Part shown: one piece after another, positions 1 to 5,590 of the stretch
Layout: the number at the start of each line of letters is the position of its first letter
How positions within the stretch are numbered: position 1 is the stretch's first letter
NCBI GenBank assembly: GCA_041572275.1
Contig: JBFFSQ010000156.1
Location: 1-7,099 of the forward strand
Reading direction: 5' to 3'
DNA length: 7,099 bases
DNA from: JBFFSQ01 sp041572275
Lineage (GTDB): Bacteria; Pseudomonadota; Gammaproteobacteria; SZUA-229
The notes under the pieces: model-generated
What the model saw: only the letters and a program-made list of their open reading frames with translations
Databases searched by the model: none
Told to the model about the DNA's origin: nothing
Made by a program: the position numbers and the translations under genes

Positions 1-43
1 TATTTCAGGACATATCCTGATGACTACACTTTATCGAAGCTAT

Positions 44-61
44 GCTGAACGGAAGCTGAAC
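44..61 (-). promoter_or_regulatory. Tandem 7-bp direct repeat, candidate OmpR/PhoB-type operator
   Basis: GCTGAAC occurs at 44-50 and again at 55-61, so the repeats are offset by 11 bp, one helical turn. On the minus strand this reads GTTCAGC-TTCC-GTTCAGC. A -10-like TAAAGT (4/6 to TATAAT) lies downstream on that strand at 33-28, which puts the proximal repeat over the expected -35 region. OmpR/PhoB-family response regulators bind tandem direct repeats of this spacing and often replace a poor -35. The regulator is not identified, and the target would be a leftward gene starting beyond base 1. This is inference from pattern only. Confidence 0.35.
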
Positions 62-101
62 AGAAAAAAATAAGTTAAATGTTAGATCTTACACCTGATG
101 A

Positions 102-119
102 TAGAGCAAACAGGCTCTA
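102..119 (-). repeat. Small hairpin downstream of ubiT
   Basis: TAGAGC at 102-107 pairs perfectly with GCTCTA at 114-119 across a 6-nt loop. It lies about 50 bp past the ubiT stop in the direction of transcription. There is no T-tract immediately after it; the nearest T-run on the minus strand is about 30 bp further on (70-64). It may mark the 3' end of the ubiT transcript, but this is weak. Confidence 0.3.
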
Positions 120-167
120 GCCTGGAGAGGCTTGAAACCCTCTAAATCGGGTGCTTCAGTGGCTTAA

Positions 168-647
168 CTAACCAAAACGCTCGGCTATCCTGCTTGCCTT
201 ATCACTCATCTTGTAAAGATATTTCCAGCGCTCGGTTAGATCCAGGGCATCTAGGAAATTCTTAACATAAAGACCCAGCTCGGTATCACCATTCAGCTTA
301 AGTCGGCGATTGAAAAACAGGGTATCTGGATCTTCACGTCGGCTGGCTAGCAGCAAAAAATCATACGCACTGCCTTCTATGGTTAAATCCGGTGCTGAAG
401 GCGTAGAACATGTTTTAATGGCCTGCTGTTGCATGGTAAAGCGGATATTCAGGCCGGCATCGATAACATGTATCGCCACAATCTTATCTTGCAGAAAATC
501 CATTTCATCATCCTGAAGCTCGTCTTTAAACAGGCGATTCAGTGCAGTGACCAGTACCCGATTATGAAGTCTGGCAGGTGTCAGGCTAATCGGTAAACGT
601 AATAAACCAGGCAGTCTGGGATTATGTGTAAGGCTTTGTGTATTCAT
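168..647 (-). CDS. ubiT: UbiT, SCP2-domain ubiquinone biosynthesis accessory factor
   Basis: This 159-residue protein is the accessory factor (formerly YhbT) of the oxygen-independent ubiquinone route, in which UbiT binds hydrophobic quinone intermediates while UbiU-UbiV hydroxylate the ring. The diagnostic C-terminal stretch is plain: ASRREDPDTLFFNRRL at about residues 101-116, then GDTELGLYVKNFLDAL at 120-135, both in the SCP2-like lipid-binding fold. No signal peptide or membrane segment is seen, so it is probably cytosolic or peripheral. I chose the ATG at 647 because, as I recall E. coli UbiT, it also has about 12 residues before the conserved LP-x-L-x-x-P-x-x-LTP segment. A GTG at 680 in the same frame would add 11 residues. 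Neither start has a good Shine-Dalgarno. It lies 44 bp after the sirB2-like gene on the same strand. An FNR box sits upstream, fitting an anaerobic role. ubiU and ubiV are not in the window. Confidence 0.9.
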   Translation of the reverse strand: MNTQSLTHNPRLPGLLRLPISLTPARLHNRVLVTALNRLFKDELQDDEMDFLQDKIVAIHVIDAGLNIRFTMQQQAIKTCSTPSAPDLTIEGSAYDFLLLASRREDPDTLFFNRRLKLNGDTELGLYVKNFLDALDLTERWKYLYKMSDKASRIAERFG

Positions 648-653
648 TAAAGC

Positions 654-659
654 TTTATG
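654..659 (-). promoter_or_regulatory. Candidate -10 element of the ubiT promoter
   Basis: CATAAA on the minus strand matches TATAAT at 4 of 6 positions and occupies exactly -12 to -7 if the FNR box is centred at -41.5. The start point would be about 647, the first base of the chosen ubiT ATG, implying a leaderless or nearly leaderless mRNA. The element is weak alone, and the support comes from its spacing to the FNR box. Confidence 0.4.
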
Positions 660-681
660 ACAGAGCTTGGCCACCCTCACA

Positions 682-695
682 TTAATCTAAATCAA
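682..695 (-). promoter_or_regulatory. FNR/Anr box upstream of ubiT
   Basis: On the minus strand the site reads TTGAT-TTAG-ATTAA, matching 9 of the 10 defined bases of the FNR/Anr consensus TTGAT-N4-ATCAA. Its centre, 688.5, is 41.5 bp upstream of 647, where the -10-like CATAAA at 659-654 would place the transcript start. That is the classical class II activator position. The box overlaps the TGA stop of the sirB2-like gene (694-692). FNR-type control of the ubiTUV genes is known in Proteobacteria, which supports the assignment. Binding itself is inferred. Confidence 0.65.
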
Positions 696-1084
696 AATAG
701 AGCGACAAACCCTAACGGAGATCGGGTCATAGCTACTGAAACAATAAAGAAAAACACACAGACGGCTAGAAACCAGGCCATGATTCGAATATGTCGGCTT
801 TTTCCCCATCGAAGGGCTACCATACCCAGCAGAATATAGATGAGCAGACATATGACTTTAACAGTTAGCCAGTCCAGTACAAAAGGATATTGCTGACTGA
901 GATAGACCATCACCAGTGCGGTGAACAACAACAGGCTATCAACGATATGAGGTAAGCGCCTGGTCGCTTTATTCTGCAGCCACGATGACCCGTTGATCAG
1001 CCAGATACCACGCAAGATAAAGCCGCTGATAGAAAGGATTGCACAGCTGATATGAATAATTCTGAGACTATAATAGAAATCCAT
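692..1084 (-). CDS. SirB2-family integral membrane protein
   Basis: This 130-residue, very hydrophobic protein has four predicted membrane segments at about residues 8-29, 46-66, 72-92 and 100-119. It carries SirB2-family signatures: an HISCAILSISGF-like first helix with His11, LPHIVDSLLL with His46 at the start of helix 2, and WLTVKVICLLIYILLG opening helix 3. SirB2 was named as an up-regulator of Salmonella invasion genes, but its biochemical role is unknown and the name should not be read as a virulence function. Length is normal for the family. The ATG start has CAGG about 8-9 nt upstream as a weak ribosome site. A possible promoter with an extended TGGTATTTT -10 lies at 1117-1109, but this is unconvincing. 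It is 44 bp upstream of ubiT, and its stop codon is embedded in the FNR box. Enterobacterial sirB2 sits elsewhere, near prmC and sirB1, so this context is different. Confidence 0.8.
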   Translation of the reverse strand: MDFYYSLRIIHISCAILSISGFILRGIWLINGSSWLQNKATRRLPHIVDSLLLFTALVMVYLSQQYPFVLDWLTVKVICLLIYILLGMVALRWGKSRHIRIMAWFLAVCVFFFIVSVAMTRSPLGFVALF

Positions 1085-1201
1085 TATGAAACCTGATGAA
1101 CTGAACTCAAAATACCAGTCTGTTATTTAGGCAGTGAAGCCAGCTGTTCAACTGTTAGTATGCCGGGCCTCCCAGTCTCAAAGAATGATCTGAGTTAATT
1201 A

Positions 1202-2245
1202 TCAGCTATCCATCATTTGCTGCATTTTCTCAAGCGTCGGCTTCTCCACCACCCCTTTTTCAGTCACTATGGCATCAACAAGTTCAGCCGGTGTCACATC
1301 AAAAGCAGGGTTCCAGGCATCCGCACCTTCTGCGGCCACACGACGACCGCCACAACATAGCACTTCATCCTGACCACGCTCCTCTATAGGAATATCGTCA
1401 CCACACGGAATTGCCATATCAACCGTAGTCGTAGGTGCTGCCACCATGAACTTCACGCCATGATGTCGTGCAAGAACCGCCAGGCCATAGGTGCCAATCT
1501 TGTTGGCTACATCCCCGTTTGCAGCAATACGATCAGAACCGACAATGACCCAGCTGATCTTGCCCTGCTTCATCAACGTGGCCGCAGCACCCTCAGACAG
1601 GACTGTGACAGGAATTTTCTCCTGTACCATTTCCCACGCTGTGAGCCGTGAACCCTGTAACCAGGGACGGGTTTCATCCGCATAAACATGCTTAATTCGA
1701 CCCTCAGCAAATGCACTGCGAATAACCCCAAGCGCAGTTCCATAGCCACCGGTTGCCAAAGCACCTGCATTACAGTGTGTCAAAACGGCACTTCCCTGTT
1801 CTGTGATTAGATCAGCCCCCAATTTACCCATCTGCCTGTTGGCTTGAATATCGTCTGCCAGTATGCGATCTGCCGCCGCTTTCAACGTCTCATAGGGATC
1901 GCCCTCAACGCTATCGATTAAACCTTGCATATGCTCCAGGGCCCAGAATAAATTAACAGCTGTCGGCCTGGCTGCTGCCAGTAACGCCATATCCTCTACC
2001 ATTAACTGCTTCCAGTTATCAATGTCCTGTTCATACCGGTTCATCGCCGCTAGCACTACGCCGTAGGCTGCAGTAATTCCAATCGCAGGAGCACCACGCA
2101 CAACCATGTCTCGAATAGCTGCAGCTACATCCTCGACCTTGTGTAGCGCAATTTCTATGTGTTCCTGCGGCAGAATACGCTGGTCCAGTAAAAACAAACT
2201 GTTATCGCGCCAGCTGATGGGGCGTATGGAATCATTATTTGACAT
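1202..2245 (-). CDS. mtnA: MtnA, S-methyl-5-thioribose-1-phosphate isomerase
   Basis: MtnA converts 5-methylthioribose-1-phosphate to 5-methylthioribulose-1-phosphate in the cytosolic methionine salvage pathway. It belongs to the aIF2B/eIF2B-like fold family. At 347 residues it is full length. Visible family motifs are RGAPAIGITAAYG at 50-62 (phosphate/substrate loop), THCNAGALATGGYGTALG at 156-173 with the catalytic Cys158, YADETRPWLQGSRLTAWE at 188-205, and GSDRIAANGDVANKIGTY at 236-253 with the catalytic Asp238. Both catalytic residues are intact. The ATG at 2245 has only a poor Shine-Dalgarno, but the N-terminal ISWRDNSLFLLDQRILP is typical of the family, so the start is sound. It follows the lipoprotein cluster on the same strand after 146 bp that hold its own likely promoter, and precedes the sirB2-like gene by 117 bp. 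In Pseudomonas, as I recall, mtnA adjoins the MTA deaminase gene; here they are about 3.4 kb apart on opposite strands. Confidence 0.97.
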   Translation of the reverse strand: MSNNDSIRPISWRDNSLFLLDQRILPQEHIEIALHKVEDVAAAIRDMVVRGAPAIGITAAYGVVLAAMNRYEQDIDNWKQLMVEDMALLAAARPTAVNLFWALEHMQGLIDSVEGDPYETLKAAADRILADDIQANRQMGKLGADLITEQGSAVLTHCNAGALATGGYGTALGVIRSAFAEGRIKHVYADETRPWLQGSRLTAWEMVQEKIPVTVLSEGAAATLMKQGKISWVIVGSDRIAANGDVANKIGTYGLAVLARHHGVKFMVAAPTTTVDMAIPCGDDIPIEERGQDEVLCCGGRRVAAEGADAWNPAFDVTPAELVDAIVTEKGVVEKPTLEKMQQMMDS

Positions 2246-2287
2246 GTGTGGAGACTCAGAACGTGTAGTAATACGGTTTGTACAAAG

Positions 2288-2304
2288 GGCACTATTTTAG
2301 TGAA
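2288..2304. promoter_or_regulatory. NtrC-like dyad overlapping the mtnA -10
   Basis: GGCACTATTTTAGTGAA contains a perfect CACTA/TAGTG inverted repeat about a TTT centre. It matches the classical NtrC site (TGCACYAAAATGGTGCA, read on either strand, A allowed in the G/R position) except near each outer end. NtrC normally acts from such sites on sigma-54 promoters, but no convincing GG-N10-GC element is present on either strand nearby. The overlap with the -10 would suit a repressor. The identity of any binding protein is uncertain. Confidence 0.35.
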
Positions 2305-2322
2305 TCCATAACGCCAAGTCAG
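2294..2322 (-). promoter_or_regulatory. Candidate sigma-70 promoter of mtnA
   Basis: On the minus strand, CTGACT at 2322-2317 (4/6 to TTGACA) is separated by 17 bp from TAAAAT at 2299-2294 (5/6 to TATAAT). The predicted start near 2287 leaves a leader of about 42 nt before the mtnA ATG. The -10 lies inside a symmetric CACTA-TTT-TAGTG dyad and the -35 inside one arm of a long inverted repeat, so both could affect transcription. Prediction from sequence only. Confidence 0.45.
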
Positions 2323-2365
2323 CCATTATCATGCAAGGAAAAATAATGATTCTACTGAGTTGGCG
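2312..2365. repeat. Long imperfect inverted repeat between the LPP20 gene and mtnA
   Basis: CGCCAAGTCAG at 2312-2322 pairs with CTGAGTTGGCG at 2355-2365, an 11-bp stem with one mismatch. Inside it, CATTAT at 2324-2329 pairs with ATAATG at 2343-2348 around a 13-nt loop. The whole 54 bp could form a two-part cruciform or RNA hairpin. No T-run follows on either strand, so it is not a standard intrinsic terminator, though it is where the lipoprotein operon transcript would end. It could instead be a REP/MITE-like repeat or a protein site. Only one copy is seen in the window. Confidence 0.55.
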
Positions 2366-2391
2366 AAATGTGATAAATGAAATCAGGCTAA

Positions 2392-3453
2392 TTATTCAAC
2401 ACCTGTAGCAAACGCTATGATCGCACTCTTGATTTCCTGATTAAGCTTTTTAGATACCTGGGTCATCAGTCGGCTTTCAGCGCCACTACGTTGCAATGCA
2501 GAGACCTTTAATGGCCACTGCTTACGGCCACGAACGGTACCGTTCGCTTCGAGTAATTTAACGGATAGCTTACCACGCAACCAGTACCAGCCCTGACGCA
2601 TTCCCAGGTCCTGTACATCGAGGTTAGCCACAAGTGTAAAATCAGCACCACCGTTAGCGGCCGGAAATCCTGCATTACCCATAGCAGACTTCAACACCTG
2701 ATCCAGACGCCCTAGAGGATCATGATCTACGGCCGTTGCAATACGTAGGCTCTGAAGCTGTGATTCCAGCTGACCACGCAGATCAGCCAGACTCCATTGC
2801 GCCGGACGGCCTCGACCATTTAAATCAATAATTTTTAATGTCTGCTGCAAGGTTTGTCGTTCATTTTGTAACGACAGGGCCTTGTCCAGTGCCGCCATGG
2901 ATAACAGTGGATCAGCCTGTGAATGACTACGTTTCAACTCAACCTCGGTTTCCTCATCCAGTCGACTCATTTCCTGGCGTATATTATTGCCCGCCTGCTG
3001 ACGATCCAGTACAGCAAGAGCATGGTGAGTATGGACCGTTTTGTCCAGCCAGCGTTCTGCTACACGGGCACCCTGTATCACTTTGTCGGTACGAACATTA
3101 ATCTGCTGTGCCAGACGCTGATTTTTGCTGTAAGTTTCTGCACCATCCTTGATAGACACCTGAGTATCTGATGTTGTGGTACTTGATTCTCGAATATGCA
3201 GTTCAAAAATTTTAACTAGATTCGCCAGTGCACGATCTTTGGCCTGTTGAGGCTTCGCTGCCGAACCCGTTGCCGTCAGGTATTTACTGTTCGGATAAAA
3301 TCCAGCTTCCCCTTCAACCCAGTCCGGTTGCTGACCGGATGAAGCGCCTGCCTTTACTTTCTGGTTAACACAGGCATTTAACGATATCAGGAGCAAACCC
3401 GCCAACACGCTAACACTGCTGAGTTTGATTATTTGATTCTTGTGCTTATTCAT
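2392..3453 (-). CDS. LPP20-family outer-membrane-type lipoprotein
   Basis: This 353-residue predicted lipoprotein has basic residues in the first ten positions, a hydrophobic stretch at about 11-25 and a lipobox LNAC with the acylated cysteine at residue 28. The residue after Cys is Val, not the Asp inner-membrane retention signal, so outer-membrane sorting is expected. The region of about residues 43-150 resembles the LPP20 lipoprotein domain: PDWVEG, then YLTATGSA followed by an Ala-rich helix (AKDRALANLVKIFE) and a segment ending in HHALAVLD. Residues 155-240 are helical and rich in Gln, Leu and Glu, possibly coiled-coil. The C-terminal part, from about 270, is strand-rich with WYWLRGKLSVKLL. 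Biochemical function is unknown. It is the last gene of the three-lipoprotein group, beginning 15 bp after the preceding stop, so co-transcription and probably shared function are likely. Only a weak GAGA precedes the ATG, so translation may depend on coupling. Confidence 0.8.
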   Translation of the reverse strand: MNKHKNQIIKLSSVSVLAGLLLISLNACVNQKVKAGASSGQQPDWVEGEAGFYPNSKYLTATGSAAKPQQAKDRALANLVKIFELHIRESSTTTSDTQVSIKDGAETYSKNQRLAQQINVRTDKVIQGARVAERWLDKTVHTHHALAVLDRQQAGNNIRQEMSRLDEETEVELKRSHSQADPLLSMAALDKALSLQNERQTLQQTLKIIDLNGRGRPAQWSLADLRGQLESQLQSLRIATAVDHDPLGRLDQVLKSAMGNAGFPAANGGADFTLVANLDVQDLGMRQGWYWLRGKLSVKLLEANGTVRGRKQWPLKVSALQRSGAESRLMTQVSKKLNQEIKSAIIAFATGVE

Positions 3454-3468
3454 TCTGTTCTCGATGCG

Positions 3469-4809
3469 TTATTGACTCACCCGGGCCAAAGTCTTGGGAT
3501 CGCCAGCAAGGTTCTGTGTCTCTCTCAACGGTCTTGGAGCTGTCCAGTGCTCTATCAGCACCGTTTTGCCTCCAGCTTTAATCGTGACAGGCACTTCAAT
3601 GGTATCGCGTAGCACACCACCGGCGCCCAATACTTCCAGGGTTACCGTATGGGATCCACTGGGTAACCACAACCGCGCCAGCTGTATTTGCTGCGGCAGA
3701 GTATTCCAGCAACGGGTATCCGCAATTTCTGTCGCTTGATTAAGTATCATCATTGCAAACTGCCCAAGCGCACCGTTACGATCACCGGCTTCTTTTTCGG
3801 ACTTCTTTTTCACCACAGCACGTGCAATCGCACGGGCAGTAATCGCTGGAAGATTTTCAGCCAGTGCCGCTCTGGCCATACCATCAAGATTTGAGACAGT
3901 TTCCAGCAATTTTCGCTGGTTTCCCGCAGTTACTCGAACCTGATCTACATAAGCCGGTGGAAATGGATAAGTGGGCAAAGCTATCTTGATATTCATTGCC
4001 ATTGCGTTAGACCAGGTATGAATCGTATGTTGCTGGCGCTGGGGAACCAGGCCGTTGTTCATAATGACAATCAGCTCACCCATACCCTTGTTAGGCGCTT
4101 TCATGCCTTTCATACCAAATTCATTTTTATAGCGCTTATATTCATTCCATAAACGCTCGGCTGCCAGCAATCGTAAGAAATCACGTTTGAGCTGAACAGG
4201 AATATTAAGTCCGTGCCTGGCTTTAGTAATCTTATAAGCATCCACTGCCTTACGATACGACACCAGGGCTGAATCCTGTTCACCTAGAATTTCAAATAAC
4301 ATGCCTGAAAAATAACGCATAAAGGGTACTTCGTCTTTTGGCTCTCCCCATTCATTCATTTTCACATGGGATTGCAGGACCTCAACCCGAGCTGCATCAT
4401 AATCACCCAAGTCAATATAATTGGCTGCCATGTACAGGTGCACCAACACCTGTTCATGTTTATCACCATCAAAACTAATGGTTTCATCATTCAAAATTAC
4501 AGAACCTGCAGACTCGGTGATGCTGGTACTGTAAAGCTCTTCGATTCTGTTTTTAGCCTGTTCAAATGCCACATTACTTCCTGTGTAATCACCGGTCATG
4601 CGTAGCAGCATGCCTTTATTCATATTCACCATGACATCATCGGTTTCACCTTCTTTCTCAACTTCGATCAATGCCTGATCAGGTCGCCCATGTTCAAGGA
4701 ACTGTCGCATAGAAGCCGATTTTTGAGCTGTTGTTGCACAGCCCTGAAGCAGTAGCAGCACAAAGATAGCCAGCGGACCGCCGAAACGATTTATGGAAGA
4801 TGAAAGCAT
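3469..4809 (-). CDS. TPR-like lipoprotein of the COG3014 type
   Basis: This is a predicted lipoprotein of 446 residues with lipobox LQGC and acylated Cys24, followed by Ala-Thr, which suits outer-membrane localisation. Residues 35-95, 118-150 and 165-195 look like tetratricopeptide-type helical pairs (GMLLRMTGDYTGSNVAFEQA, YMAANYIDLGDYDAARVEV, SGMLFEILGEQDSALVSYRKA), suggesting a protein-interaction scaffold. The second half holds the family's recognisable blocks GELIVIMNNGLVPQR at 244-258 and DTRCWNTLPQQIQLARLWLP at 364-383, then a strand-rich end. Function is not established. The start is supported by GAGGGG seven bases before the ATG. It is the middle gene of the trio, 111 bp after the LpoB-like gene, with a strong hairpin in that gap, and 15 bp before the LPP20-type gene. 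A role with the LpoB-like protein in the envelope is inferred from conserved neighbourhood, not shown. Confidence 0.8.
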   Translation of the reverse strand: MLSSSINRFGGPLAIFVLLLLQGCATTAQKSASMRQFLEHGRPDQALIEVEKEGETDDVMVNMNKGMLLRMTGDYTGSNVAFEQAKNRIEELYSTSITESAGSVILNDETISFDGDKHEQVLVHLYMAANYIDLGDYDAARVEVLQSHVKMNEWGEPKDEVPFMRYFSGMLFEILGEQDSALVSYRKAVDAYKITKARHGLNIPVQLKRDFLRLLAAERLWNEYKRYKNEFGMKGMKAPNKGMGELIVIMNNGLVPQRQQHTIHTWSNAMAMNIKIALPTYPFPPAYVDQVRVTAGNQRKLLETVSNLDGMARAALAENLPAITARAIARAVVKKKSEKEAGDRNGALGQFAMMILNQATEIADTRCWNTLPQQIQLARLWLPSGSHTVTLEVLGAGGVLRDTIEVPVTIKAGGKTVLIEHWTAPRPLRETQNLAGDPKTLARVSQ

Positions 4810-4867
4810 GTAACAGCCCCTCAGGAATTCAGTCGTATTAGAATTATTATTTAAGTGTCAGCAGACA

Positions 4868-4896
4868 ACTCTGGTCAATATTTCAATGACCAGAGT
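4868..4896. repeat. Perfect 10-bp hairpin in the lpoB-COG3014 gap
   Basis: ACTCTGGTCA at 4868-4877 and TGACCAGAGT at 4887-4896 are exact reverse complements around a 9-nt loop. The stem begins 25 bp after the LpoB-like stop in the direction of transcription. The base after it on the minus strand is T but no T-run follows (TGTCTGC), so it is not a canonical terminator. It could be an attenuator, an mRNA 3'-end stabiliser giving more LpoB than downstream product, or an operator. A possible -35 (TTGACC, minus strand) overlaps its distal arm, with a poor TTAAAT 18 bp on. Confidence 0.6.
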
Positions 4897-4920
4897 GTTG
4901 GTATCAATTGATATATAGTT

Positions 4921-5538
4921 TTAGAAGCGTAAACCGCTCTTTTCAACTGTTTTCTTGATCTTTTTCTGGCCGACCCAGACTTTGCGGTTGGACTGCAAAT
5001 CAATCAATGTCAGGTCAATTTGATAGAATCGTGCCTGTTCGCCCTTAACGGCATCAATCAAGGTATTGATACTGCCCTTCAACATGAAGTCAGCGCCGAT
5101 TTCCTTACCCATCGCCTTACGGGTTTCTTCACTGGCATGTAGATCCTGATCACGGCGCTCTGAACGTACTTCACCACGCTCTGCAGCTGATGCAACAAAA
5201 TCAACCTCGCCCGAATTAATCAAGGATTTTTCAAGGTCACTGATGAAGGTACGGGTATTGATATGTTCATGGCTAAGATTGCGAACAGTCCCGACTATAA
5301 CAGTAGGGGCTTTTCCATACTTTTGGTTATAACGGGTTAGCCAGGCTCGAGACAACACATCCTGAATCATTTCTTCAGAAACCAGTCGTGAATCGGTGTC
5401 ATTCCACTTGCCACTGAGATCTGTCACAGTATCAGAGCTCACACGGGTGACTCGTGGATTACATCCACCCAAACTGACTACCAGTAATGCACTCAAGGCT
5501 ACAACGGGAACTATGCGACTCAGTCTAGATTCGCTCAT
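4921..5538 (-). CDS. LpoB-like penicillin-binding protein activator lipoprotein
   Basis: This 205-residue predicted outer-membrane lipoprotein is related to LpoB, which in E. coli reaches through the peptidoglycan to activate the synthase PBP1B. The signal peptide spans about residues 5-25, with lipobox LGGC, Cys26 and then Asn-Pro. The mature part shows typical family features: VTRVSSDTVTDLSGKWNDTD at 30-49, PTVIVGTVRNLSHEHINTRT at 78-97, the GADFMLKGSI strand at 148-157, and a YQIDLTLIDLQSNRKVW strand pair at 172-188 near the end. It has no long Pro/Gln-rich linker of the enterobacterial kind, so its reach and partner may differ. I chose the ATG at 5538 because GGAG sits 8 nt upstream; a GTG at 5547 in frame lies inside that ribosome site. 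It is the promoter-proximal gene of the lipoprotein trio and is divergent from the MTA deaminase gene. The partner synthase is not in the window. Confidence 0.85.
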   Translation of the reverse strand: MSESRLSRIVPVVALSALLVVSLGGCNPRVTRVSSDTVTDLSGKWNDTDSRLVSEEMIQDVLSRAWLTRYNQKYGKAPTVIVGTVRNLSHEHINTRTFISDLEKSLINSGEVDFVASAAERGEVRSERRDQDLHASEETRKAMGKEIGADFMLKGSINTLIDAVKGEQARFYQIDLTLIDLQSNRKVWVGQKKIKKTVEKSGLRF

Positions 5539-5581
5539 GTATATCACTCCATTCAGTAGTTATATTTAGATTATTTGTCTG

Positions 5582-5590
5582 TTTATAACA
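5582..5590 (-). promoter_or_regulatory. Extended -10 promoter for the lipoprotein operon
   Basis: The minus strand reads TGTTATAAA, an extended -10 (TG-N-TATAAT, with 5/6 in the hexamer at 5587-5582). Extended -10 promoters tolerate a poor -35, and none good is seen 17 bp upstream. The predicted start near 5575 gives a leader of about 37 nt containing the GGAG before the lpoB ATG. Confidence 0.5.

Larger units (their letters stand above)
1..167. other. Left-edge non-coding region downstream of ubiT
   Basis: No supportable gene is seen here. One plus-strand frame is open from base 2 to a TAA at 71-73 and would give a tail ending in KLNRKK, but 23 sense codons is easily chance. On the minus strand, which is the direction leaving ubiT, two small dyads follow the ubiT stop: an AGAGG/CCTCT pair at 126-143 and TAGAGC/GCTCTA at 102-119. 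Neither is followed at once by a T-run, so a canonical intrinsic terminator is not shown. A tandem GCTGAAC repeat lies at 44-61, and a TCAGGA/TCCTGA dyad at 5-20. The region may be the spacer between ubiT and the promoter of a leftward gene outside the window. Confidence 0.5.

Noticed and set aside
2..73. Plus-strand open frame ending at TAA 71-73, possibly the C-terminus of an upstream gene
   Set aside because: Only 23 sense codons with no recognisable family signature; such a run has roughly a one-in-three chance of occurring at random, and the tandem repeat lies inside it.
648..680. GTG start at 680 for UbiT
   Set aside because: The extra 11 residues are not family-like, there is no ribosome site, and it would be upstream of the transcript start predicted from the FNR box. 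Kept as an alternative in the ubiT entry.
2306..2365. Sigma-54 promoter to go with the NtrC-like dyad
   Set aside because: The nearest minus-strand GG-N10 match ends in GT rather than GC, and other GG positions fail, so no -24/-12 element is supported.
2246..2391. MetJ box or SAM riboswitch upstream of mtnA
   Set aside because: No AGACGTCT-type tandem sites, and the predicted leader of about 42 nt is too short and unstructured for a SAM riboswitch.
2838..3171. Plus-strand open frames opposite the LPP20-type lipoprotein gene
   Set aside because: They are antisense to a gene with a clear signal peptide and lipobox, and have no credible start context or recognisable domain.
4902..4913. Perfect 12-bp palindrome TATCAATTGATA just after the lpoB-like stop
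   Set aside because: A 12-bp palindrome is expected one to two times by chance in a window this size, and the half-sites are in the wrong order for an FNR box.
5539..5547. GTG start at 5547 for the LpoB-like protein
   Set aside because: It overlaps the GGAGTG ribosome site that fits the ATG at 5538.
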